Shown in pieces: positions 25,074 to 35,297 of a stretch of DNA of 64,000 bases (position 1 is the first letter of the stretch; the number at the start of each line of letters is the position of its first letter). Where the stretch lies: the NCBI RefSeq assembly GCF_000203815.1, contig NW_004457723.1, positions 620,001 through 684,000 of the forward strand. The letters run 5' to 3'. The translations under genes were made by a program, and so were the position numbers. Under the pieces are notes generated by a model. That model worked only from the letters and a program-made list of their open reading frames with translations, searched no databases and was not told the origin of the DNA. This DNA comes from Cavenderia fasciculata (taxonomy: Eukaryota > Evosea > Eumycetozoa > Acytosteliales > Cavenderiaceae).

Positions 25074-27158
25074 ATGAATAATAATAACAATAATAATAAT
25101 AATAAGAATGTTTCATTGACATCATCAGAATCATTTATATTTAATGATTTAGGTGATACACATGAAACTTTAGATGATGCTATTAATAGTACACCTGTAT
25201 TATCACTTGTAAATAGTACTGAAGGTACAAATAATACTAGTAGTAGTCAACAACCTGAAACTATTATAGCTGCTACAACTAGTACAACAACTACAACAAT
25301 AGAACAAGAACAAGAACAAGAACAAGAAGAAGAAGAAGAAGAAGTAGAACAAGAAGATGATGATGATGATGAAAGAGAAGATGAATTTGAAGAGGATGAT
25401 GAACAAGATGATGATATTGATATTCATCCTACTACAGTCAATGTTATTAAAGAAGAAGAAGAACAAATACAACAACTATCACAACAAAAAGAAAAAGAAG
25501 AAATAGATAATCCATTTCAATTGGATAATAGAAAAAGTAGAGAATTATATAAAACAAAGATATTAGAGAAACAAAAAAGTTTGGATAATATTCCAAGTTA
25601 TTATTCCAACAAGATACTCTATGACAAGAGACATATTTTCATTAAAAAGTTGGTCAATCGTGTATTTTCAACTTTAAAATCGGCTACTTCAGAAGACTTA
25701 TTGGCATCTCAAAAGAATAAGATTCTAAAGGAATTATTTCGTAATTTATCCTCTGAATTGGATGATTCTGTTTTAGGTAATGGAAATAGAAAAAAAAAGA
25801 AATAGGATCCTTTTATTTATTTATTATTTTTTTTTTTTATAGAATATTTACAATGTGATGAATTTAAACAAGGATCACCAATTAAAGGAATACCTTATAA
25901 TAATAATATTAAGGATAATCAAATGTTTGCATCATTTTCACCATTACAACTTTCAGAAACCAATAGATCACTTGAAATTCCACCAAGGATTACATTGGTC
26001 AATGAACAATCAAATTCACCAATGGATGTTCGTCATGCAAACGATCCAATACATTTGGAAATTGAAAAGAAATCTTATACCTTTGATTATCCAATACTAG
26101 ATGACAAGGAACAACCAATCATTTATTATTATCAATTGGCTTCTCTCTATCTATACCATATACCAAATGAAGTTGATAAACATCGTCATCTTTTCCTTAC
26201 CCTCTATAATAATCATTGGTTCTTTTTAATATTTTCAAGTTTATTTTATCTTTGGGTAAAAGGAAATGGAAAACAAAAAAAACAAAAAAAACAATATTTA
26301 TTAATTTACTTTTTATTTTTTAGTTGCTAGAATATAGATTATCATTAATACCACAAGTAAATGTATTTATAAAAGCAACAAATAGATTATTTTGGCATGA
26401 TAATGATTGTAATTATCAAAGATTTAAAGAGGTTTATATGGTTATTAAAAGTAAATTGTTGGATGGATCACTATGGTCAGGTTTAAATGAAGCAAATGAA
26501 GAGAATTCCCACGATCCAAATGGTATACTATCTAGAAATCGTCGTCTTTGGGTTGACTTTTATCATATTATCACTGTATTTTACTTTTACTATGAAGATA
26601 ATGTCACTGTGGAATCTTTGGCTCGTTTTAGACATACTTTGGAACAACACTATACCAATTCTGTCATTGGTGGTAATGACCCTACTCTATCTGAACTTTC
26701 AATAGATGATATCTTTGTTCGTGGTGTCATTAGACATTTATATCAAATTAAAAGTGAAGAAATTTTAATTAAATATATTGAATATTGTACTTTTTTTAAA
26801 GGCAAGTAAAGAAAAAAAAAGAAAAGAAAAGAAATGAAAAAAAAAGAAAAAGAAATATTAATTAAACTCTCTCTACTTTCTAGATTGGAATTTAACAGCA
26901 GTAACAAAAATTAAATTACAATCTTGTTTATATTCTTTTAGTAAACCTGGATCACCTTGTCATATGCCAAGAGATGTTAGAGTTGCTAGTAGACAGGCTT
27001 TGGATATACTTTTCCCTCAGGGTAGTTTGTCTCGTCACACTGTCAATCTTTTCTTTAGACTTTTACATCCATACTATTCAACTGGCTCTATCGTTCATTG
27101 GATAAAAGAAACTATTAAAAAATATTTACCTTCTTTTTTTAATAATAATAATCAATAA
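25074..27158 (+). CDS. Unrecognised dictyostelid protein, 622 aa
   Basis: Four exons: 25074-25776, 25843-26255, 26324-26801, 26884-27158; 1,869 nt. I do not recognise a family. Seen: a poly-Asn start, an acidic Glu/Asp-rich region (about 80-130), then a globular part with many aromatic residues, including LFWHDNDCNYQRFKEVYMV, RLWVDFYHIITVFYFYYED and CHMPRDVRVASRQALDILF, and a basic C-terminus ending in Asn. There is no signal peptide and no clear membrane helix, though WFFLIFSSLFYLW (end of exon 2) is very hydrophobic. Intron 3 starts with GC (GCAAGT) rather than GT; this is the only junction that keeps the frame. It is intact, so probably a functional gene. Confidence 0.75.
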
Positions 27159-27534
27159 ATTAAATTTTAATCAGATGGCAAAAGCTCAAAAAATCAATTT
27201 AATTTTTTTTAAATGATTTTTTTTCATTAAAATATTGAATCAAAATCTTCATCACCCTTGCACACCAAACTTTTTCATTTTTTTTTAGTTTAAATATTTG
27301 TTTCAATTAAATATTTATATGTAACTTGTTATAATGTAGAAAGTAGTAGATATAGTACTCTCATCTTCTCCTCCTTCTTAATGGTAGTCTTTCTTGTCGC
27401 AAGCCATTCAAACTAGTATTGTTTCATGGAGTTGCAAACAAAGGGGAAAGCTCTACGTGGAGGAGCACATTCTGTTGGAAGAGCACACTCGGAAGCTCAG
27501 TTAGTCGTCTACTCTCTTTGGTCTCCCTCGGTGT

Positions 27535-27620
27535 TGGCAGCAAGGTTACCATCCACTGTCTGTCGGTGGCCAGTGGCAGCTAGGTTACCATCCACTGTCT
27601 GTCGGTGGCCAGTGGCAGCA
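27535..27620. repeat. 39-bp tandem repeat, two copies plus 8 bp
   Basis: Units at 27535-27573 and 27574-27612 differ by one base (A/T at the tenth region of the unit), followed by the first 8 bp of a third unit. GC-rich in an AT-rich setting. It ends 20 bp from the 3' end of the tRNA-Arg gene. Not a CRISPR: there are no spacers. Confidence 0.9.
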
Positions 27621-27621
27621 C

Positions 27622-27635
27622 AAAAAAAATAAAAA
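27622..27635 (-). terminator. Pol III T-run terminator of tRNA-Arg
   Basis: On the minus strand, five T then A then eight T follow the tRNA 3' end by about 5 nt, the expected RNA polymerase III stop. Confidence 0.75.
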
Positions 27636-27640
27636 GTGGA

Positions 27641-27713
27641 CGACCAATGTGGGGCTCGAACCCACGACCTGCAGCTTAGAAGGCTGCCGCTCTTCCAGCT
27701 GAGCTAACCGGCC
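27641..27713 (-). tRNA. tRNA-Arg (anticodon UCU)
   Basis: 73-nt cloverleaf read on the minus strand: acceptor GGCCGGT pairing with ATTGGTC (with G-U pairs), D arm GCTCAGCTGGAAGAGC, anticodon stem GCAGC/GCTGC with loop CTTCTAA (anticodon TCT), variable AGGTC, T arm GTGGG-TTCGAGC-CCCAC, discriminator G. A-box and B-box are intact and no intron is present. T runs just 3' of the gene (plus-strand A runs at 27622-27635) serve as the Pol III terminator. It reads AGA, the favoured Arg codon in AT-rich amoeba genes. Confidence 0.93.
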
Positions 27714-27856
27714 ACGGTTATTATGGTGGGTGTTTGAAAATATCGGCGTCCTTCGCAGCCCTTTTTTTCGATTTTTGGCCTTATTTAAAAAAAAAATGGG
27801 TTGAAATGATTTATTTAATCATAAATTTAATCTTGAAACCATTACATCCAACTGGT

Positions 27857-27905
27857 AAGGCTTCCTCTCTTCCGGCCTAGCTAACCGGCCACGGTTATTA
27901 TGGTG
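27857..27905 (-). pseudogene. Degenerate copy of the 5' half and flank of tRNA-Arg
   Basis: A 49-nt segment matches 27680-27728 at 44 positions. It covers the tRNA 5' half up to the anticodon stem and about 15 bp of upstream flank, 177 bp away from the original and in the same orientation. The 3' half, including the B-box and T arm, is missing, so it cannot make a tRNA. It most likely arose by local duplication or by an insertion event at the tRNA locus. Confidence 0.8.
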
Positions 27906-29249
27906 AATGGTTTCCATTTGTTGATGCGTTTCTATTATTCTCTTTTTTTGGAATCAACTGTTTACCACCGAGTTGCCCACTGGTAAATTTAAAAAATAAA
28001 ATTTCAAAAACAAAAAAAGTTCATATATAATAAAATTATATATATAAATAAAGTTAATTTTGTTCAAGCAACTTTTATCATATAATTTTGTTTCTTTAAT
28101 AATCTACCACCTCTACAACATCCACTACTTCAGCCACAACAACATCTGCGACATCCACAACATCCACTACATCCACCACAACATTATCACTATCATCTTT
28201 CAGTGCCGAGAATCATTTTGATATCAGAGATTGTTTGTACGTACACGCAAAAATTTAAAAATAGATAAATAATAAGTAAACTGTATTTATCCAAAGTACC
28301 AAATCTATATACTCTGATATTACTCTTATTTGTTTATAGAAATATAGTCATTACCCCTTTAATTTGATGCTTGACCAAGCGTTTTGAATTTGATTGCATA
28401 CATCTCTATAGGTGTATCTTTATCTTTTTTTCAAAGTTTCATCTTGGTGATGCAATCAATTTCATCTCTGCTCAAAGAACCCTCCCTCAACCCTCCTTTG
28501 ATATATATATATATATGAAATGGTTTCCCTATCTCTTTATTTATCACCTCTTCTCACTACTAGTGTCGCTTCTCATATCTTCGCGAAGTCGTGGGTTGTG
28601 GGGGTATTTTTAATTTTTCATTCCCGAATTTCATTTTCATTCGCTGTCGCCCACATCCTTAATTCTCAGGTGAAGATGCACAACGTAATCATATCATATG
28701 TATAAGTTCTTTAGAATATGATTAGGGTGGGGGGTTATAAAGTAAAATATCATTGTTCAAAGATGCGATGAAATTTAATCTCTCTCTTGCTCGTAGTGTA
28801 TGTAGAGAGGTTCGTTGAAAAAGAGATTCGATGAAAAAATGTTCATTCATCAGTGACCTCTTGACAAACCGAGCATGACGACAATGTTGCCACCCTAAAA
28901 AAATGAAAAAGTGAATATGACCGTTTTGGGACAGATGCAAGGATGGATTGCGCAAACGTCTAAAGACTAATTGGTCCATAGCGGTAATGACGTGATTTCT
29001 TTTGGTTTTGTCACCGGCTTTTTTGTAACCATCTTCTAAGCCCTCTAATCACTCTGAGAGTGAGTGGTTAACATCACACAATCTCCTCCTCCTCATTCTA
29101 TTATTAAATTCTTTTTTAATCATACCCTATAAATACATAGTACAGTCACAGCAAAACTAAATTCATATGATCAGTCTCTTTTTAAATACAAATATTTTTA
29201 TCTTTTTATTCTCTCTCTCTCTATATCTTTATATATCTATATCTTTTAA
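27906..29249. other. Long gene-poor region with coding-like fragments
   Basis: No intact gene was seen. About 28106-28256 (+) reads as a Thr/Ser-rich open stretch (ACA/TCC/ACT codons) ending in ...FDIRDCLYVHAKI, with a stop just before it and no ATG. About 28722-28979 (-) reads as an exon-like piece starting MDQLVFRRLRN. A TA-dinucleotide run lies at 28501-28516. The last 150 bp before 29250 are CT/TA-rich 5' leader of the RTA1-like gene. These scraps may be remnants of multigene-family members. Confidence 0.4.
28722..28979 (-). pseudogene. Possible N-terminal exon fragment of a dictyostelid multigene family
   Basis: Open frame of 85 codons from an ATG, starting MDQLVFRRLRNPSLHLSQNG, with a T-rich CATTTTTTTAG acceptor-like motif inside. 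The start resembles, by eye only, the N-termini of large dictyostelid ankyrin/FNIP-type families. Nothing downstream continues it. It could be a chance ORF. Confidence 0.25.
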
Positions 29250-30374
29250 ATGTCAAGTAATAACAATTCAACTATAATAAGACCAAAATACCCAAATCTT
29301 CATGGATATGATCCTTCAGTAGGGTTGGCAACAGCAGGTGTAGTTGGTTTTGCTGTTGTATCTATAATATTATTAGCATTATCTATAAGATTTAAAAAGT
29401 TTTGGTTTTTTGTTGCTCCTGTTGCTGGTGCTGGTAAAATAAAAATTAAAAAAGATAAGATATAAATATAGAATACTAATATAATTATTTCTTTCATTTT
29501 GTTTATTTTATATTTAATTTTTTTTTAGTAATGGCAATTGGATATGGAACAAGAATAATAAGTGGAAATGATGTACATAATCTAGGAAAATATATTACAA
29601 CAACCCTTTTAATTTTATTGCCACCTACAGCCTTGGCAGCCGTATTTTTATTTGCACAACTTGGTAAAGTAATGAAAAAGACTGGTATTACACATCCAAT
29701 CTTTAGACCAAAAGTTGTAAAATATTTATTTTTAATTGTTGATATTTGTTCAATTTTCATTCAATCTGGTAAGCAAATTATAAAATATAAAAAATATAAA
29801 AAGAGTAATAATGATCATTTATTTATTTTTTATTATTTTGAAGCTGGAGGAGCATTATTAGCACAATCAGCAGATAATATAAATTTACAAACACCAGCCA
29901 AAGCAGTAATGTTGACTGGTCTAACCATTGCCCTTACATCATTTACACTATTTTTCTTTTTAATTGTTTATCTTCACATCAAAGTACTTAGAGAAAAGTC
30001 TGACGAGGCTGACAAAAAATGGAGAGTCATCTTTATTGCCCTCTATATCAGTGGTCTTTTAATTATCCTTAGAAGTATATATCGTGTTGCAGAGTATGCA
30101 GGTGGTTATCATAGTGCTATAATGTTAAATGAAGGCTTATTCTTTGGTTTGGATGCTTTACCAATGTAAGATATCATACATTTTACAATAACAATAATAT
30201 TCGTTCCATTTATTTATTAAGTTGAATCTTTTCTTTTTTTTTTTTTTCCAAAGGTTTTTATTAATGTGTGTATGGATTCCATTCCATCCAGGATATGTTA
30301 GTCTCAGTAACAAGGATAGTAAAAAGAAATCAACCACTACCGATGAAACAAGAGGAGGTGTTGAAATGGAATAG
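29250..30374 (+). CDS. RTA1-like seven-helix membrane protein
   Basis: Four exons: 29250-29433, 29529-29768, 29844-30165, 30254-30374; 867 nt, 288 aa. Seen: about seven hydrophobic helices, with the RTA1/RTM1 family features YGTRI after helix 2, DICSIFIQSAGGALLAQ spanning intron 2, and WRVIFIALYISGLLIILRSIYRVAEY with the family-typical RSIYR-E motif, then LLMCVWIPFHPGY. The C-terminus is short and charged. Known: fungal RTA1/RTM1 relatives give resistance to 7-aminocholesterol or toxic lipids and are thought to move lipids; the transport mechanism is not settled. Intron 2 (29769-29843) is 75 nt, multiple of three and free of stops, so retention would insert 25 residues without breaking the frame. 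Confidence 0.85.
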
Positions 30375-31150
30375 AATAAAAAAAAAAAGACCCAAACTTT
30401 TTTTTTGTAAAAGAAAGATTCTTCAAATTTTACTCTTGAAACCCTAAGCAATATATAATATTATATAATATAATAAATTAAAAATTAAAGAAAAAAACAA
30501 TATTTTTTTGGGGTTGTGATGTTGGAAAAACAAGAAAAATGAATGTTAGTCAATACTAGTCAGTCACACACCACTGTATTGGGGGTTGGTACATAGAGTG
30601 AATTTGGGGGGGTAGATATTTACCAACTTTTTTTTTAGAATACGAATAACCAAATTCATCCAACACAATGTCTTGACAGTGGGTGTGTTGTGGTAAACAC
30701 ATGAATAAACTATCTATTAGACAAGTGTGATCATCATTTGCATGATTTTTTTTAATTGTTGTTAGTATTATTATTATCTATCTATCTATCTATCTATTAT
30801 CCTATACATACTAGTTGGTTTATCTGTAAACCAAATTATTTGATCCAAAACCAAATTCAGTAGAACAAGTAAAAATACAAACTTGAACAAAAAAAAAAAA
30901 CAAAAACAAGAGAGAGGTTAGTATCTATTAACAATCACAACATCATCAATCCAACAACAACAACATCACAATCATACATTAAAAATGGAATTGTAATAAT
31001 ATTAATACAATTATTTTAATCGTCATCATCATATATAAAACAAAAACAAAAAAATACACCACTGTTTTTTGATATTATTTATTAAATACTTGTAATTCTA
31101 AAAAACCTTATTTATTTTATAGAAAGAATAGAAAAAACCTTTAAAAAAAA
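30375..31150. other. Intergenic region with TATC repeats and a G-box-like site
   Basis: Between the RTA1-like gene and the surface-protein gene. It has a TATC tetranucleotide run (about 30776-30798), a GGGGGG patch near 30606-30612 and TGGGTGTG at 30680-30687, about 470 bp upstream of the surface-protein ATG. The last motif resembles a G-box binding factor site, consistent with post-aggregation expression, but this is inference. Downstream half is A/T homopolymer-rich. No gene seen. Confidence 0.45.
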
Positions 31151-34100
31151 ATGAAAAGATCAAAATATATATATTTATTTTTAATTATATTATCCATAAC
31201 GATTTTAAATACTTTTGGTTATACTCCAGATGAATTAATTACAAATGATAGTGGTAAGTCTAAACAAAAAGATAAAGTAAAAGATCATCTTTTTTTTGTT
31301 TTTTTGTTAAACATATTTTCAATTTAATTTAGGCGATTCAAATGATACAACGACGATAGATAATAATGGAACGATTAGTAATTCAACAAGTGGAAATGTA
31401 ACAAGATTCAATACATCAGGTTCTGCTATACAGAGTTCAAACAATGAACTTAAATTTAATTTCCCAATAGTTGGCATTGCAACAAACAATCCAAACTCTA
31501 CGGCTCCTATCATCATTAGCAAATATCAAGCTTTTGCAAATACCGATAGAATTGTTAAAAAAGATTATCAAGTACTTGGTGGTGAATCAAATGTTATGAA
31601 TTCAATTGAAGTTACTCGTATGAATATAGAAAGAAAAAGAAAAAGATAAAGAATCATATTTTAGATTAACATTTTTTTTTTGATTTCTCTCTTTTTAGAT
31701 ACAGCAAGTTATAATGGATGTGTTGCATTGTTGAGTAAAACTGATAGTGGATGTTTAGTAATGACTTATAGTTTGAATGGTTCAAATGGAGAACCTGAAA
31801 ACTCGATTCAAAATACACGTGAACTACCCGGTATCAATTGTACAAATATTGCAATCGATGATACTTATATTTGGTTACCAACTACTGAAAATAGACTTGA
31901 AGTTTTAATTCATAGAAATTGTCAAAGAAGTAAGAAGAATTAGATATAGACCTTTTTATATTTATATTTACTCTTTCTTTTTTCTTTTTTCTTTTTTTTT
32001 ATAGTCGAACCAACCAATTTAACAAAACCATTGGGAAAGAAAATAGATTTTAATGGTACAGATACAACTATAATATTTGCAGATCCAAGAACCAAACCAA
32101 AACGATCATTATATATATTTCAACAAAAGACTAGTGTATTAACACAATACACCTATAATAATAGTCTAGAGGCTCTAACAGTAACTAGTACAACCAATAT
32201 TGGCGAGGCATGTTCAGTTAGTACAATCAAAAATGGTCAAATCATGGCATCATATCATGATGGTTTCAAAGCTTTCAATATTTCAAATGATCAATCCATT
32301 CCTTTTGATTCTACAAATATTGATAAAGTTGATCTTTGTGGTCCATTTGTTTATAATAATGGTTCAATTGTAAGAAAGAATATAAAAAAGGAAAAAAGAA
32401 TATTTATATATATTTCCTGTTATTAATTATTTCTTTTCTTTTTCTTTTCTAGTATTCAATAACAAATAATAATAGTTTTATTCAAATTTTACCTGGAATT
32501 GTATCAAGAGTTAGTTATCCATGTTATAATTCATCAAATGGTATCATTGAAGTAAAGGGAGCCATTAATCATTATAATATTAAATGGCTTGATAATGGTT
32601 CAACAAAATATCGACGTGAAGGTTTACAAGCCAAAAAGTATAGTGCTGTCCTAACTTCAACCATTTTCAATGACCCTACTTCAATTAAATTAACTTTTAA
32701 TTTAATTGAACAAAAAAGTAAAATAGAAACAAAAATATAATCAATAATCAACAATCAATCTAATACTATACTTTTTTCTTTTTTAGATCCAGGACATCCA
32801 TTAAAACATGGAGTATGTAGAACAGATTCAAATGGTACAGTTGATTTTAAAAATATAATGACACCTGGATTAAAATATTCATTTGTATTGTATGATCAAA
32901 ACAAAAACTTTACATCGAAAAATGGTACATTCAATTATCTAAGATCAAAAAATTATACTATCGATATGACAAGTATTGATGAATATGGGTTTAAATGTTC
33001 AAATAGAATTAATATTCCAATTACTCAAGGAGGTAAGGAAAAAACAAAAATAATAACAAAAATAATATATTTACTTTTCTTTTTGTTTTTTTATTTGTAG
33101 CAATATTTGATCCAGAAATTAAAATTAAAAATCCAAGTTGTTTTAATTCAACAGATGGTGAAGTTGAAATTGTAGATTTTTATCCAGATTTATATAATTA
33201 TGAAATGGTACCACATTCAATTCAAACATTCAACAAGTTTATTAAATTGGGTGTTGATAATCTTTATGAATATGTATTGTTTATAACGGAAAAGAATGAT
33301 ACTAGTTGTAAATTACCAAAGAAAATCAATCTAAAATCACCACCTCAAATGAAACCACCTCTCTATACTTATTCCAGAGTAAAAGAGTGTTATGGTGAAC
33401 CTGCTATTCTCAAAGTACAATATATACCAGGAATGGATTATTCATTGATTAAAAAGGAAAATGGTCAAAGATACCAAAGTACAAGAACCGATGGTGGTTA
33501 TTCATTCTTTACAAATATTCCAATTGGTAATTTTACTCTTCATTGTTCTGTTCCAAAAACAAATGGTACAAGTCTATGTAAAAATGAATTAACTCTACCA
33601 ATTAGAATTATTCAAAAAACTCGTAAGTCAAACAAATAGAAAACAAAAAAAAAAAAGAAAACTAGTCTTTATTAATCTCTTTTTAAATTTTAGAAATTGA
33701 ATTAGATCAATCAAGAGTAACAACACAATGTAATCCAGATGGAAAAGAAAATTTAATAGTTAAAGCAAAAGGAGGACAACCAGAAAGAAATGGAGATTAT
33801 TATTATATTGGTAAATATGCAAATGCCAAAGGACCCTATTTAAATGTTAGTTATTGGGTTGATGGTGTTTACTCGGTTACTGTAGCCGATGCCAATGGAT
33901 GTGCGGTAACCTACGATAACTTTACCGTCAGTAGACCTAGTGAATGCTCCATCTACTATGATCACAATGGCAATGTTGTTCACAAGGCTGGCATTGCACC
34001 AGTCATCAATTCACATTTGGCCCTTGCTCTTGGTATTGGTCTTGGTGTTGGTATCCCAGTACTAGTCGCTGCTCTCATAGGGGGTGTCGTATTGTATCGT

Positions 34101-34193
34101 CACATTGGAAAGGCAAAATCAAGAGCTCTTCCTCCTCCAAATAGTATTCCTGTTTTCATGGGTGGTAAAATTCAAAATATTGATAATTATTAA
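31151..34193 (+). CDS. Type I cell-surface protein with SprB-like repeats
   Basis: Eight exons: 31151-31253, 31333-31617, 31699-31929, 32005-32369, 32453-32717, 32787-33032, 33101-33622, 33694-34193; 2,517 nt, 838 aa. Seen: signal peptide (MKRSKYIYLFLIILSITI then LNTFGYT); a large ectodomain with many N-glycosylation sequons; at least four degenerate repeats that each start with a Cys-x-x-x-[G/D] type motif (CYNSSNGIIEV, CFNSTDGEVEI, CYGEPAILKV, CNPDGKENLIV) and end with an aromatic Y-x-V strand, the last containing GVYSVTVADANGC; one transmembrane helix (LALALGIGLGVGIPVLVAAL); and a short basic tail. Known: such CxG...GxY repeats (SprB-like) occur in bacterial and amoebal adhesins. Role inferred: adhesion or cell recognition. 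No close family name could be assigned. Confidence 0.8.
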
Positions 34194-34342
34194 ATAGATT
34201 AGAAAAGAAATAAAATAAATAAAATAAACAAATAAATATAAATATATAAATAAATAATTATTATCATTATTAAATATTTAAAGACAATTCTATTTGTTTT
34301 GTTTATATATTATTAATTTTTTATTTTTTAAAGTTTAAAAGT

Positions 34343-35297
34343 TTAGAGCTTAGCTTTTGGAGCAGCAGCAGTAATTTTACCCAACTTCATGGCGAGACCC
34401 ATATTTCCTTTAATCTTTAACTTTCCTTGACCAAAGAGAACTTGACCATTGACCTTTCCAGACATTAAATTGATCAAATCTTCTTCCTTGATGGAGATGG
34501 TGCAGTCAGCCTTGGCTGGTACGCCAGCCTTGACGCTACCCTTTTCATTCTTCAAGTCGACAGTGTATTTCTTGGTACCAACGTCAAAGAGGTAGACACC
34601 ATTGATTTGCTTGACAAGCTCTGGCTTACCAGCAACAGTCTTGGCCAATTCAGCAAATACCTTGCCCAATGGAGTTCCATCGTCGAGTGAACCACCAGCA
34701 GCGGCAGCTGGAGCAGCAGCAGTAGTGGATGGTGCAGCTGGAGTAGCAGCAGCTAATTTCTTTACAATAGCACTCAACTTCATAGCAAATGCCATATTAC
34801 CACCAATCTTTAATTTCTTTTGTGCAAATGCCTAGTGGTAGACAGAGATAGAGAGATAGATTGAGTGAATAATGATGATTCAATCATGATGATTGATTGT
34901 TACATACAGTTTGACCATTAAGCTTGCCATTCATCAAGTTTACAAAGTCTTCTTCCTTCATGGTGATGGTGCAGTCTGGCTTTTCATGCTTATCAGCCTT
35001 GAGTGAACCTGATCCATTCTTTCTATAAAACAACAATAATAATAGATAGTAGTTTTTTAGCAATGTTCTAATTACTATTTGTATATGACTGCTTGCTATC
35101 TATCTATATCTATCTAACTATATATTATATCTCAATATGTGTATTAATTGTAAGTGTACATACAAATCAACAGACCAAATCTTTTCACCAGCAGCAGTAG
35201 CAATGTTGAATTGGTAGATACCCTTGATGGTCTTTACGAGTGATTCACCTTCAGTCTTGATGACGTTTTCCAAGTTGGTAAAGATATTTGAAGCCAT
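34343..35297 (-). CDS. Tandem SCP2 sterol-carrier protein, peroxisomal
   Basis: Three exons: 35297-35164, 35022-34908, 34831-34343; 738 nt, 245 aa. Seen: two SCP2 lipid-binding domains in tandem, each with the same landmarks: IKGIYQFNI / INGVYLFDV, DCTITMKEEDFVNLM / DCTISIKEEDLINLM, NGKLNGQ / SGKVNGQ, LKIGGNMAFAMKL / LKIKGNMGLAMKL. An Ala/Pro-rich linker (about residues 110-135) joins them. The C-terminus PKAKL ends in AKL, a valid PTS1 variant. Known: SCP2 domains bind sterols and fatty acyl-CoA and work in peroxisomal lipid metabolism. The second domain lies in one exon while the first is split over three, fitting an old duplication. High GC in the last exon suggests strong expression. Confidence 0.92.

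Larger units (their letters stand above)
27361..27640. other. GC-rich island of unknown nature
   Basis: About 280 bp of clearly GC-richer, non-amoeba-like sequence next to the tRNA gene. The only ORF (27426-27632 on +) is built largely from the 39-bp repeat and has unusual Trp/Arg/Val-rich content, so it is probably not a gene. It could be a non-coding RNA or a remnant of a tRNA-targeting retroelement. Confidence 0.4.

Noticed and set aside
27535-27620. Possible CRISPR-like repeat
   Set aside because: Head-to-tail units without spacers in a eukaryotic nuclear genome.
27426-27632. 67-codon ORF on + in the GC-rich island
   Set aside because: It consists largely of the 39-bp tandem repeat, whose length is a multiple of three, so openness is a repeat artefact. 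No homologue-like features.
29769-29843. Reading through as coding in the RTA1-like gene
   Set aside because: Canonical GTAAGC donor and TTTTGAAG acceptor; removal restores the family motif IQSAGG. Kept only as a possible retained-intron isoform.
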